Assembly: GCA_019745155.1 (NCBI GenBank)
Contig: JAIETM010000025.1
Coordinates: 1 to 36,764 of the forward strand
From: Chitinophagaceae bacterium
GTDB taxonomy: Bacteria > Bacteroidota > Bacteroidia > Chitinophagales > Chitinophagaceae
Direction: 5' to 3'
Length of the DNA: 36,764 bases
The translations under genes and the position numbers were made by a program. The notes beneath the pieces were generated by a model that saw only the letters and a list, made by a program, of their open reading frames with translations, did not search any database and was not told the origin of the DNA. Below are positions 16,513 through 24,480 of this stretch, piece after piece; within the stretch, counting starts at the first letter, position 1; the number at the start of each line of letters is the position of its first letter.

Positions 16513-16533
16513 GATTGTTGCTGCACAACAATC
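16513..16533. promoter_or_regulatory. Perfect 8-bp inverted repeat in the ubiD-pdxJ divergent region
   Basis: GATTGTTG (16513-16520) and CAACAATC (16526-16533) are exact inverted repeats around CTGCA. The left arm covers the probable -33 TTG of pdxJ and the right arm ends two bases before its -7 element. A protein bound here, or a hairpin in the ubiD leader, could control both genes. Confidence 0.6.
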
Positions 16534-16543
16534 GGTACTTTTG
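16515..16543 (+). promoter_or_regulatory. pdxJ promoter, only 4 bases before the start codon
   Basis: TTG (16515-16517), an 18-base spacer and TACTTTTG (16536-16543), an exact -7 match. The ATG is at 16548, so the transcript should start at or within a few bases of the start codon. Confidence 0.65.
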
Positions 16544-16547
16544 ACGC

Positions 16548-17267
16548 ATGACAAAGCTAAGTGTTAACATCAATAAAATTGCGACACTCCGCAACAGCCG
16601 TGGCGGACAAAACCCTGATGTGGTAAAAGCCGCCATTGATGCGCAAAAATTCGGCGCAGATGGTATTACCGTGCATCCCCGCCCCGATGAGCGTCATATC
16701 CGCTATGCAGATGTACGCGGCATCAAACCCACCATCACCACCGAATTCAATATAGAGGGCAATTGTCGTGAGCAGAAGTTTATCGACTTGGTCTTGGAAA
16801 CCAAACCCCATCAGGTAACATTAGTGCCCGATGCTTTAAACCAACTCACCAGCGATCATGGCTGGGATACCATTACCCACCGCGATTATCTCCGTGAAAC
16901 CATTGCCATTTTTAAACAAGCAGGTATTCGCGTGAGCATTTTTGTAGACCCTGTAGTTGAGATGGTGAAAGGCGCTGCAGAAACTGGTACTGACCGTATA
17001 GAACTCTACACAGAAAGCTATGCCAGGCAATTCGCCGCAGGCGAAAAAGAAAAAGCCATCGCACCATATGTTGCTGCTGCTGAAGCTGCGCGCGAATTGG
17101 GCCTAGGTTTAAATGCCGGTCATGATCTGGATTTGCATAACCTCCGCTTTTTCCGTCAGCACATTCCCTGGCTAGATGAAGTAAGCATCGGTCATGCACT
17201 CATCTGCGATGCACTCTATCTCGGCTTTGAAAATACCATTCAACTGTATAAAAGACAATTGCAGTGA
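16548..17267 (+). CDS. pdxJ: Pyridoxine 5'-phosphate synthase
   Basis: Condenses 3-amino-2-oxopropyl phosphate with 1-deoxy-xylulose 5-phosphate to give pyridoxine 5'-phosphate, in DXP-dependent vitamin B6 synthesis. A TIM-barrel protein of 239 residues, the usual family length. Signatures are the N-terminal LSVNINKIATLRNSRGG (Asn and the RxxRGG motif), GADGITVHPRPDERHIRYAD, TTEFNIEGN with the catalytic Glu, and LGLGLNAGHDLDLHNL with the conserved His near the C-terminus. The start is the conserved family start and lies 4 bases after a -7 element. The fucosidase gene overlaps its stop by one base. Confidence 0.98.
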   Translation: MTKLSVNINKIATLRNSRGGQNPDVVKAAIDAQKFGADGITVHPRPDERHIRYADVRGIKPTITTEFNIEGNCREQKFIDLVLETKPHQVTLVPDALNQLTSDHGWDTITHRDYLRETIAIFKQAGIRVSIFVDPVVEMVKGAAETGTDRIELYTESYARQFAAGEKEKAIAPYVAAAEAARELGLGLNAGHDLDLHNLRFFRQHIPWLDEVSIGHALICDALYLGFENTIQLYKRQLQ

Positions 17268-18655
17268 TGAAACAAATCCTGGTACTGCTTTGCTTTCCAC
17301 TATTCAGTTTGGCGCAAGCACCGAAAGCAGTTGGGCCTGTTCCCAATGCCACACAATTGGCCTGGCATGAAAAAGAGTTTTACCTGTTCATGCATTTTGG
17401 TCCGAATACTTTCACCGGTAAAGAATGGGGCGAGGGCAAGGAAAACCCAGATGAATTCAATCCAAGTAATCTAGACTGTAAACAATGGGCACGTATTGCC
17501 AAACAAGCCGGTGCCAAAGGCATCATCATCACTGCCAAACACCACGATGGATTTTGTTTGTGGCCCAGCAAATACAGCAAGCACACAGTTCGCGAAAGCA
17601 AATGGAAAAACGGCAAGGGTGATGTGCTGCGCGAATTGGCAGATGCCTGCAAAGCAGTAGGCATTGAAATGGGCGTGTATATTTCTCCCTGGGATAGAAA
17701 CCATCCATCCTACGGTACACCAACCTACAACGATGTGTTCATCAACATGATGAAAGAACTTTTTCAGAACTATGGACCTTTTTTTGAGCTCTGGTGGGAT
17801 GGCGCCAATGGTGAGGGACCTAATGGCAAGAAGCAAGTCTATGATTTCAATCGCTTTGAAAAAGTGGCATTTCAACTACAGCCCAATCTCATTATCTTCA
17901 GTGATATTGGCCCATCCATTCGCTGGTGTGGCAATGAAAACGGTATTATCGGTAATACCAACTGGAACTTACTGGATACTGCCGGCTTCAAACGTGGTGA
18001 AGGTGCGCCATCAACAGATACGTTGAACAGTGGCAACAGAAACGGACAGCATTGGATGCCTGCAGAAGCAGATGTTTCTATTCGTCCGGGTTGGTTTTAC
18101 CGACCAGAAGAAGATAGCAAAGTGAAAACAGCTCCGCAGTTGTTTGATTTATACACCAAGTCTGTGGGCAATGGTGGCAATTTATTATTGAATGTACCGC
18201 CCGACAGAAACGGACTCATCCATCCTATTGATTCTGCGGCTCTGATGCAGTTCAAACTCATGCGCGATAAAGCATTTGCGAATAACCTGCTGAGTAAAGC
18301 AAGCATCAAAGACCATTTGAACAAACCTGTGATGAGTTTGCTGGATGGTAATACGCAAACTTATTGGACAGGCAATGGCAAGAATCCTGCACTCCTGATT
18401 CAGTTTGCTGAAACGACTGATCTCAATTGTTTGGTATTGGAAGAGTTCCTCAACTTTGGCCAACGCATTGGCGGCTTTGTAGTAGAAAACTGGAATGGTA
18501 AGCACTACGAAACACTGGCAACAGCGACAACTATGGGCAGAAAAAAAATCCTGCGCTTTCCATTAACAGAGGCCAAACAAATCCGCATCCGCTTTACTGA
18601 TTTGAAAGCAACACCATTGGTGCGTAGCATCAGTGGATACCGGGTTCCTTTTTAG
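17267..18655 (+). CDS. Secreted GH29 alpha-L-fucosidase with C-terminal discoidin-like domain
   Basis: A 462-residue glycoside hydrolase that removes alpha-L-fucose. A signal peptide (residues 1-18, ending SLAQA) is followed by the GH29 catalytic barrel. It has FMHFGPNTFTGKEWG (41-55), AKHHDGFCLWPSKYS (90-104) and FELWWDGANGEG (173-184), with Asp178 the expected nucleophile. The general acid/base is less conserved in GH29 and not assigned. Residues about 340-462 form an F5/8 type C-like module (MSLLDGNTQTYWTG, then LVLEEFLNFGQRIGGFVVE). The start ATG at 17267 shares a base with the pdxJ stop (TGATG), so translation is probably coupled. No other glycan-use genes (SusC/D, transporters) are nearby. 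Confidence 0.93.
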   Translation: MKQILVLLCFPLFSLAQAPKAVGPVPNATQLAWHEKEFYLFMHFGPNTFTGKEWGEGKENPDEFNPSNLDCKQWARIAKQAGAKGIIITAKHHDGFCLWPSKYSKHTVRESKWKNGKGDVLRELADACKAVGIEMGVYISPWDRNHPSYGTPTYNDVFINMMKELFQNYGPFFELWWDGANGEGPNGKKQVYDFNRFEKVAFQLQPNLIIFSDIGPSIRWCGNENGIIGNTNWNLLDTAGFKRGEGAPSTDTLNSGNRNGQHWMPAEADVSIRPGWFYRPEEDSKVKTAPQLFDLYTKSVGNGGNLLLNVPPDRNGLIHPIDSAALMQFKLMRDKAFANNLLSKASIKDHLNKPVMSLLDGNTQTYWTGNGKNPALLIQFAETTDLNCLVLEEFLNFGQRIGGFVVENWNGKHYETLATATTMGRKKILRFPLTEAKQIRIRFTDLKATPLVRSISGYRVPF

Positions 18656-18693
18656 CCGTTGAAAAACTTTATCTTGCAGCATAACCCACACAC

Positions 18694-19209
18694 ATGGCAA
18701 CAGCATTGGTTGGTATCATCATGGGCAGCGATAGTGATCTGCCAGTAATGCAAGCAGCTGCAGATATCCTGCAACAATTCTCCATTCCTTTTGAATTAAC
18801 AGTCGTATCTGCACACAGAACACCTCAACGCATGGCAGATTATGCAGGCAGTGCGGCTTCGCGCGGATTGAAAGTGATTATTGCCGGAGCCGGTGGTGCG
18901 GCACATTTACCAGGAATGGTAGCTAGTATGACCACATTGCCAGTAATTGGCGTACCAGTAAAATCTTCAAACTCTATTGATGGTTGGGATTCTGTACTCT
19001 CTATTTTACAAATGCCCAATGGCGTACCTGTAGCAACCGTAGCACTGAATGCCGCAAAAAATGCAGGTTTATTGGCGGCACAAATTATTGGTACAGCTGA
19101 TGCTAAAGTAGCTGAAGCGATGGCGGCCTATAAACAACAGATGCAGGATGAGGTCATTGCCAAAGCAGATAAGCTCAAGGGACAATGGCCGAATGGGTTT
19201 GATGATTGA
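18694..19209 (+). CDS. purE: N5-carboxyaminoimidazole ribonucleotide mutase
   Basis: Class I PurE: rearranges N5-CAIR to CAIR in purine synthesis. At 171 residues it has GSDSDLPVM (11-19), VVSAHRTP (37-44) and the [12 protein letters not shown] loop (64-75), all near-invariant in the family. PurK, which makes its substrate, is not adjacent. It ends 13 bases before the stop of the convergent gene for a small secreted protein. Confidence 0.97.
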   Translation: MATALVGIIMGSDSDLPVMQAAADILQQFSIPFELTVVSAHRTPQRMADYAGSAASRGLKVIIAGAGGAAHLPGMVASMTTLPVIGVPVKSSNSIDGWDSVLSILQMPNGVPVATVALNAAKNAGLLAAQIIGTADAKVAEAMAAYKQQMQDEVIAKADKLKGQWPNGFDD

Positions 19210-19222
19210 TGCATAGAATCAT

Positions 19223-19816
19223 CTACTCCTCCGCCTCAAACCATTCTGAAAAACCAAACTGCCGGAAGAACTTTTCCAATTCCTTCCATTTACCAGCACA
19301 GAATTGTTCATTCATCCAACCCGCTGGATGCAGCTTGATGGCTTTGCAGGCAAAACTCAATTCTAGTATAGAGACAATCTTACCCTTGGCATCATAAAAC
19401 AAAATGGCATGCTTGGGTTCAAAGCAAGGCACTTCTGTAATCTTTTTTTTAGTTGGCGTGATGTAGAATAACAACTTTGCAAGAGTCAATTGCTCTGTGG
19501 GATTGAGCCAATAAGTCCTTCGCCAGTCGGTTGTATCTATGCGTAAACTATCTAAATGAAATTCACCATTGCGTACAGTATGAAACTCTTTGATAAGGCT
19601 GGCAATGCGAAATATCTTATACTTCTCCGTACCGGTGTTTTCTAATTTTTCATAACTCACCAGACGTACGCCTGCAGCACCTTGAAACGGATATGCACTT
19701 AGCAACCGTTCAGGCGGCATGGTTTGTTTGAATACACAATCTGACTGGGGGGAGGTCTTCTGTGCAGATACAATCACCACTAAACACTGTAGAATCAGTA
19801 GAAGCAGTAGTCTCAT
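19223..19816 (-). CDS. Small secreted protein of unknown function, coupled to bshC
   Basis: A 197-residue protein with a clear signal peptide (MRLLLLLILQCLVVIVSAQ). The mature part has four Cys residues (in SDCVF, VPCFEP, SFACKA and EQFCAG), which could form two disulfides after export. It also has several aromatic-rich strands (DTTDWRRTYWLNP, ILFYDAKGKIVSILELSF). I recognise no domain. Its ATG overlaps the bshC stop as ATGA on the minus strand, so it is probably translated from the same mRNA. Nothing in its sequence suggests a thiol-metabolism role. Confidence 0.75.
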   Translation of the reverse strand: MRLLLLLILQCLVVIVSAQKTSPQSDCVFKQTMPPERLLSAYPFQGAAGVRLVSYEKLENTGTEKYKIFRIASLIKEFHTVRNGEFHLDSLRIDTTDWRRTYWLNPTEQLTLAKLLFYITPTKKKITEVPCFEPKHAILFYDAKGKIVSILELSFACKAIKLHPAGWMNEQFCAGKWKELEKFFRQFGFSEWFEAEE

Positions 19817-21408
19817 AATTGCACGATACAGAACTGCTGTTCCGTACCACGAGATGCATGATACAACATTTGTAGAAATTCGGCACCAAACTTTCCGTAA
19901 TAAATAGCAAAGTTTTCGGCACGTTCCTGCAAACTATCACCTGGAAATAACTGTGCACGCAACTGTGCCAACTGATTTTGCTGGTCTGTATATTTACGCT
20001 TCTCGGCACGGAACAACTTTTTCTCCAAGCCTATCAACTTATGCATAGCTTTTTCTTTCAAAGCTGCCGTATGTGGTACAAGCGTAGCATCAATCTTAGC
20101 ACTGATACTAGCCAACTGCGCATAAAATGCTTCCAGCGCTTGCTTTTCCTGAGTAAGACTTAATTGATTAGCAGATTGATTACGCACCAATTGCTGCATA
20201 ATGGTGTCCGTCTTTGGAAATAGGTCTTTGATGGATAAAGACAAAGCCTCAAGCTTTTTATGCTGTGCTTTTTCCATCAGTAAGAAAGAGTTGCGCAAAA
20301 TCAATACCGGATAAGGTACTTCAGCTTTCGCAAAGACCTGCTCCAATTCCATCCAATATGCCAGTTCTCCCCCACCGCCAATAAAGGCGATATTGGGTAG
20401 GATGGTTTCCTGAAATACCCCACGCAAAATCACATTCGGACTAAACCGCTCGGGATAGTCATGCACTTCTTGTAGCATGGCATCTTTGGTGAATCGTAGA
20501 TTCAAAGCATGCACCACATAATCTTCTCCATCTGCTTCAATGCGTTCGCGGTGGTTATCGATGAGGTAAAATAAATTGATATCCCTGCCACTGGCTTGCA
20601 CTTTGTATTGCTTTGCCAATGCAGTAGCTGTCTGTTCAACCGCTGTGTGCGAGAATCTGGTCGTCAGTTCTTTTTCAATCACCGGAATAAACGCAGCTTT
20701 TAATGAACGACTATCCGGCACTACCACCAATAAACCAAACTCAGCAAAGAGCTGATGCACCAAATCAAATGTGGCTTCTTGTATGCTTCTACCCTTTGTA
20801 TAACTTTTTCTAAACAGCTCAGCTAATGCAGGGCCATTGGGCAATACACCAATTTGTCCATATACGGCTTCTATCAATTGCAGAAAAGCATTATCCACCA
20901 ACATCCTGCCTACGGCACCAGTCTGCTTGGTATCCCAGCGATGTGTATGGCCTTGTAATTTGATATAGCCCAGCTCATCCAAATCTGCATCCTCACTGCC
21001 CATGTAATACACAGGTACAAAATGTTGTTCAGGCATTTCTGCCGACAATTCATCTGCCAACTTAATGGCATGCATGATCTTGTAAATAAAGTATAAGGGA
21101 CCAGTAAAAATATTCGGCTGGTGCGCCGTAGTAATGGTGTAGGTATTGTCTTTTAGTATAGCCTCGAGATGTGCAGTTTGCTTTGCAGCTAATATCTTGC
21201 CTGCATATTGTGCTCTCAGCGCATCTACCAATAATGCACGATTCGTGGGAAACTGATTGCGTTGTGCGATTGATGCATGAATACCCGCCACATCAGGACG
21301 AAAACGATAGAACTGTTGTAATTCGGGCGCATTGTTCAGATAGTCCTGTACCAGGGTAGAAAAATATCCTGTGTCGGCATAAGGAATATAGGTACAGTTT
21401 ACTTCCAT
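19813..21408 (-). CDS. bshC: Bacillithiol synthase, cysteine-adding enzyme
   Basis: Adds Cys to glucosaminyl-malate in the last step of bacillithiol synthesis, the low-molecular-weight thiol of many Firmicutes and Bacteroidota. The 531-residue length is typical. The family core is visible: TITTAHQPNIFTGPLYFIYKI (about residues 94-114), VPVYYMGSEDADLDELGYI with acidic residues, a NVILRGVFQETILPNIAFIGGGGELAYWMEL block, and a C-terminal coiled coil (about 400-490). BshA and BshB are not in the window. The gene follows rimO after 56 bases and may be co-transcribed with it. Confidence 0.93.
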   Translation of the reverse strand: MEVNCTYIPYADTGYFSTLVQDYLNNAPELQQFYRFRPDVAGIHASIAQRNQFPTNRALLVDALRAQYAGKILAAKQTAHLEAILKDNTYTITTAHQPNIFTGPLYFIYKIMHAIKLADELSAEMPEQHFVPVYYMGSEDADLDELGYIKLQGHTHRWDTKQTGAVGRMLVDNAFLQLIEAVYGQIGVLPNGPALAELFRKSYTKGRSIQEATFDLVHQLFAEFGLLVVVPDSRSLKAAFIPVIEKELTTRFSHTAVEQTATALAKQYKVQASGRDINLFYLIDNHRERIEADGEDYVVHALNLRFTKDAMLQEVHDYPERFSPNVILRGVFQETILPNIAFIGGGGELAYWMELEQVFAKAEVPYPVLILRNSFLLMEKAQHKKLEALSLSIKDLFPKTDTIMQQLVRNQSANQLSLTQEKQALEAFYAQLASISAKIDATLVPHTAALKEKAMHKLIGLEKKLFRAEKRKYTDQQNQLAQLRAQLFPGDSLQERAENFAIYYGKFGAEFLQMLYHASRGTEQQFCIVQL

Positions 21409-21464
21409 GTAACAAGCTTTATCGGCAACGAATTAACAGCTTTTTGTTTGGCTGTACAAACCGC

Positions 21465-22775
21465 TTACCATACTACTTCACCTTCCAGATCGTAATCGTA
21501 GGCTTTGGTGATTTTCACGTTGTAGAATTCACCAATCTGCAATTTCTTGCTGGAGTGGATTACTACTTCGTTATCTACTTCCACACTATCAAATTCTGTT
21601 CTGCCTAAATAGCGGCCAGCTTCTTTTTTATCAATCAACACTTTGAAAGTCTGACCAATTTTCTCCTGATTCTTCTCGTAGCTGATCTCCTGCTGCACTT
21701 CCATGATCTCTTGAGCGCGGCGCTGTTTCTCCTCTGCCGGTACATCATCTACCAAATCGTATGCCGAAGTATTCTCTTCATGCGAATAGGTGAAAATACC
21801 AACGCGATCAAAGCGGTGCAGGCGCAAAAATTCTTTCAGCTCTTCTACATCAGCTTCTGTTTCACCTGGAAAACCTGCAATCAAGGTGGTACGTAAGCAA
21901 ATACCCGGAATCTTTTCTCTGATCTGGTTGATCAGCTCCGTCATTTCCTCACGGGTGATCTGACGCTTCATCGCCTTCAGCATATTGTTGCTGGCATGCT
22001 GCAAAGGCATATCCAGGTAATTACAAATATTCGGATGTGCGTTGATTGCATCAATGATTTCAATTGGGAACTTGCTTGGATATGCATAATGCAAACGAAT
22101 CCATTCCAGTCCTTCTACCTTGGCCAAAGCGTCCAAGAGTCTGGGTAATTCGCGCTTCTTATAAATATCTAATCCATAATACGTCAACTCCTGTGCAATC
22201 AGCATCACTTCTTTCACACCGCGCTTCACCAAAGCTTCTGCTTCAGCCACCAATTGCTCGATAGGCTTACTCACGTGCTGGCCACGCATTAAAGGAATGG
22301 CACAGAAGGCACAAGTTCTATTACAACCCTCACTGATTTTTAAATAGGCATAATGCTGTGGTGTACTCAACAAACGTTCACCTAACAATTCACTCTTATA
22401 ATCTGCTTCAAATTGCTTTAGCATCAAAGGCAGTTCCATCGTACCAAACCAGGCATCTACTTCGGGAATTTCTTTTTCCAAATCACCACGATAGCGCTCA
22501 CTCAAACAACCGGTTACATATACTTTGTCTAGCTTACCTCTGCGCTTCAACTCTACTTGATCTAAAATCGTATTCACACTTTCTTCCTTGGCCTTATCAA
22601 TAAAGCCGCAGGTATTCACCACCACAATATTGTGATCGAGTTTCTTGTTCTCATGCACCACGGCAATATCATTGGCTGCAAGCTGACCACTCAGCACCTC
22701 ACTATCCACCAGGTTTTTACTGCAACCCAGTGTAATGATATTGACCTTATCTTTCTTCAGTGTTTTAGCTTTCAT
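21465..22775 (-). CDS. rimO: Ribosomal protein S12 methylthiotransferase
   Basis: Radical-SAM enzyme that methylthiolates the conserved Asp of ribosomal protein uS12. A 436-residue protein with the three domains in order. The UPF0004 part has Cys18, Cys56 and Cys90 for the auxiliary Fe-S cluster. The radical-SAM core has CNRTCAFC (Cys151, Cys155, Cys158). A TRAM domain ends the protein (about 370-436). RimO rather than MiaB is preferred from the N-terminal NIITLGCSKNLVDSEVLSG. The gene starts 5 bases after the prfC stop, a tight operon. Confidence 0.95.
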   Translation of the reverse strand: MKAKTLKKDKVNIITLGCSKNLVDSEVLSGQLAANDIAVVHENKKLDHNIVVVNTCGFIDKAKEESVNTILDQVELKRRGKLDKVYVTGCLSERYRGDLEKEIPEVDAWFGTMELPLMLKQFEADYKSELLGERLLSTPQHYAYLKISEGCNRTCAFCAIPLMRGQHVSKPIEQLVAEAEALVKRGVKEVMLIAQELTYYGLDIYKKRELPRLLDALAKVEGLEWIRLHYAYPSKFPIEIIDAINAHPNICNYLDMPLQHASNNMLKAMKRQITREEMTELINQIREKIPGICLRTTLIAGFPGETEADVEELKEFLRLHRFDRVGIFTYSHEENTSAYDLVDDVPAEEKQRRAQEIMEVQQEISYEKNQEKIGQTFKVLIDKKEAGRYLGRTEFDSVEVDNEVVIHSSKKLQIGEFYNVKITKAYDYDLEGEVVW

Positions 22776-22780
22776 GCTGC

Positions 22781-24367
22781 TTATTTATGTATCTCACTGG
22801 TGAAGTGAAACTCGATATCCGGATTATTGGTAATTTCTGTATTCAGGAACCATTCGCTTTGCGCCAGATAAACAGGATGACCATCTTTGTCCTCTCCTGA
22901 ATTCTGTTGTTTGAAACGCAGAAACTCTTCCAGCTTTTGCTCGTTTTTACTGGTTAACCAGCAAGCTTTATAAAATGGTAGTGTTCTGAATTCGCAGGCT
23001 GCTCCATATTCCTGTAACAAACGATATTGGATTACTTCAAATTGCAGTTCACCCACACAACCAATGATTTTCTTATTACCACCAAACTGCGTGAAGAGCT
23101 GGGCCACACCTTCATCTGTAAGCTGACTAATCCCCTTCTCCAATTGCTTGGTCTTCATCGGGTCTCTGTTCACCAGTTCTTTAAATATTTCTGGCGAGAA
23201 GGATGGAATACCTGTGAAGTAAAAATCTTCTCCTTCAGTGAGTGTATCACCAATCTTGAAATTACCTGTATCAAACAAACCCACTACATCGCCGGGGAAG
23301 GCATCTTCAATCACATCCTTGCTTCTGGCCATGAAGGAATATGGGTTGCTGAAACGAATGTCTTTATCTAAGCGAACGTGGTGATAATATTTATTGCGTT
23401 CAAACTTACCGCTACACACACGCATAAAGGCAATACGATCGCGGTGCTTGGGATCGAGGTTGGCGTGAATCTTGAAAATAAATCCGCTGAACTTGTCCTC
23501 ACCTACACCCAACATACGCGCAGTGGTTGGTCTGCTGCGTGGCACAGGTGCAATACGGATAAAAGTATCCAGCATTTCCTTCACCCCAAAATTGTTGATG
23601 GCGCTACCAAAGAAAACAGGCGCTACCTGACCATTCAGATAGTCCTCTTCATCCAATTCACCGTGCACAGCTTCTACCAACTCCACATCTTCTCTTAAAA
23701 TGCGTGCATCCGTATCACCAATTTTTTGATCGAGCAGTTGATCATTGATATCACCAATAGCTACCACATCTTCATCATTGGCCTTGGTGTTTGCAGTGAA
23801 GAGTACGAGACTCTTATTATGAATATCATACACACCTTTAAAGTCCTTACCACTGTTAATGGGCCAGGTCATGGGGTGCAGGGATATCTTCAGTTCCTTT
23901 TCAATTTCTTCCAACAGATCAAAACGGTTTTTACCATCACGATCCATTTTGTTGATGAATACAATCACCGGTGTATCGCGCATGCGGCAGACTTCCATCA
24001 GTCTTCTGGTTTGTTCTTCCACACCATTCACACTATCCACTACCAGAATAACGCTGTCCACCGCTGTAAGGGTACGATAGGTATCTTCTGCGAAGTCTTT
24101 GTGACCGGGTGTATCCAGCAGGTTGATGAGGATATTGTTGTATTCAAAGCTCATCACCGATGTGGCTACCGAGATACCACGCTGGCGTTCAATTTCCATG
24201 AAGTCGCTGGTGGCGTGCTTCTTGATTTTATTGCTCTTAACCGCACCGGCCGTTTGAATGGCACCACCAAACAGGAGGAATTTTTCCGTCAATGTGGTTT
24301 TACCGGCATCAGGGTGAGAAATGATGGCGAAGGTCTTCCGTCTGTTGATCTCTTTTTCGTACTTCAT
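22781..24367 (-). CDS. prfC: Peptide chain release factor 3
   Basis: GTPase that promotes release of RF1/RF2 from the ribosome after termination. The 528-residue length is usual. G-domain motifs are canonical: SHPDAGKTT (17-25), the switch I stretch [18 protein letters not shown] (85-89) and NKMD (138-141). The histidine that is missing in the EF-G paralog is retained here. The C-terminal RF3 domain with [14 protein letters not shown]-like sequence (here [15 protein letters not shown]) is present. It shares an apparent operon with rimO. Confidence 0.97.
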   Translation of the reverse strand: MKYEKEINRRKTFAIISHPDAGKTTLTEKFLLFGGAIQTAGAVKSNKIKKHATSDFMEIERQRGISVATSVMSFEYNNILINLLDTPGHKDFAEDTYRTLTAVDSVILVVDSVNGVEEQTRRLMEVCRMRDTPVIVFINKMDRDGKNRFDLLEEIEKELKISLHPMTWPINSGKDFKGVYDIHNKSLVLFTANTKANDEDVVAIGDINDQLLDQKIGDTDARILREDVELVEAVHGELDEEDYLNGQVAPVFFGSAINNFGVKEMLDTFIRIAPVPRSRPTTARMLGVGEDKFSGFIFKIHANLDPKHRDRIAFMRVCSGKFERNKYYHHVRLDKDIRFSNPYSFMARSKDVIEDAFPGDVVGLFDTGNFKIGDTLTEGEDFYFTGIPSFSPEIFKELVNRDPMKTKQLEKGISQLTDEGVAQLFTQFGGNKKIIGCVGELQFEVIQYRLLQEYGAACEFRTLPFYKACWLTSKNEQKLEEFLRFKQQNSGEDKDGHPVYLAQSEWFLNTEITNNPDIEFHFTSEIHK

Positions 24368-24421
24368 AACAAGGCCGCAAAGGTACTGTGAAAGCAGCAG
24401 TTTATCAGAAGGCAGGGTAAC

Positions 24422-24456
24422 AAAAAACGGGCTGCTTGTTTTAAAAGCAACCCGTT
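24422..24456 (-). terminator. Intrinsic terminator of smc
   Basis: On the minus strand AACGGG and CCCGTT (24451-24456 with 24426-24431) plus an inner GCTT/AAGC form an interrupted stem, followed by a run of six T. It begins 25 bases past the smc stop and separates smc from prfC. Confidence 0.7.
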
Positions 24457-24480
24457 CGTTATCAAGTACTTACTCCCTTT

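Noticed and set aside
23726-24391. 221-residue open frame antisense to prfC
   Set aside because: Complement of strongly conserved RF3 G-domain sequence; nothing suggests it is translated.
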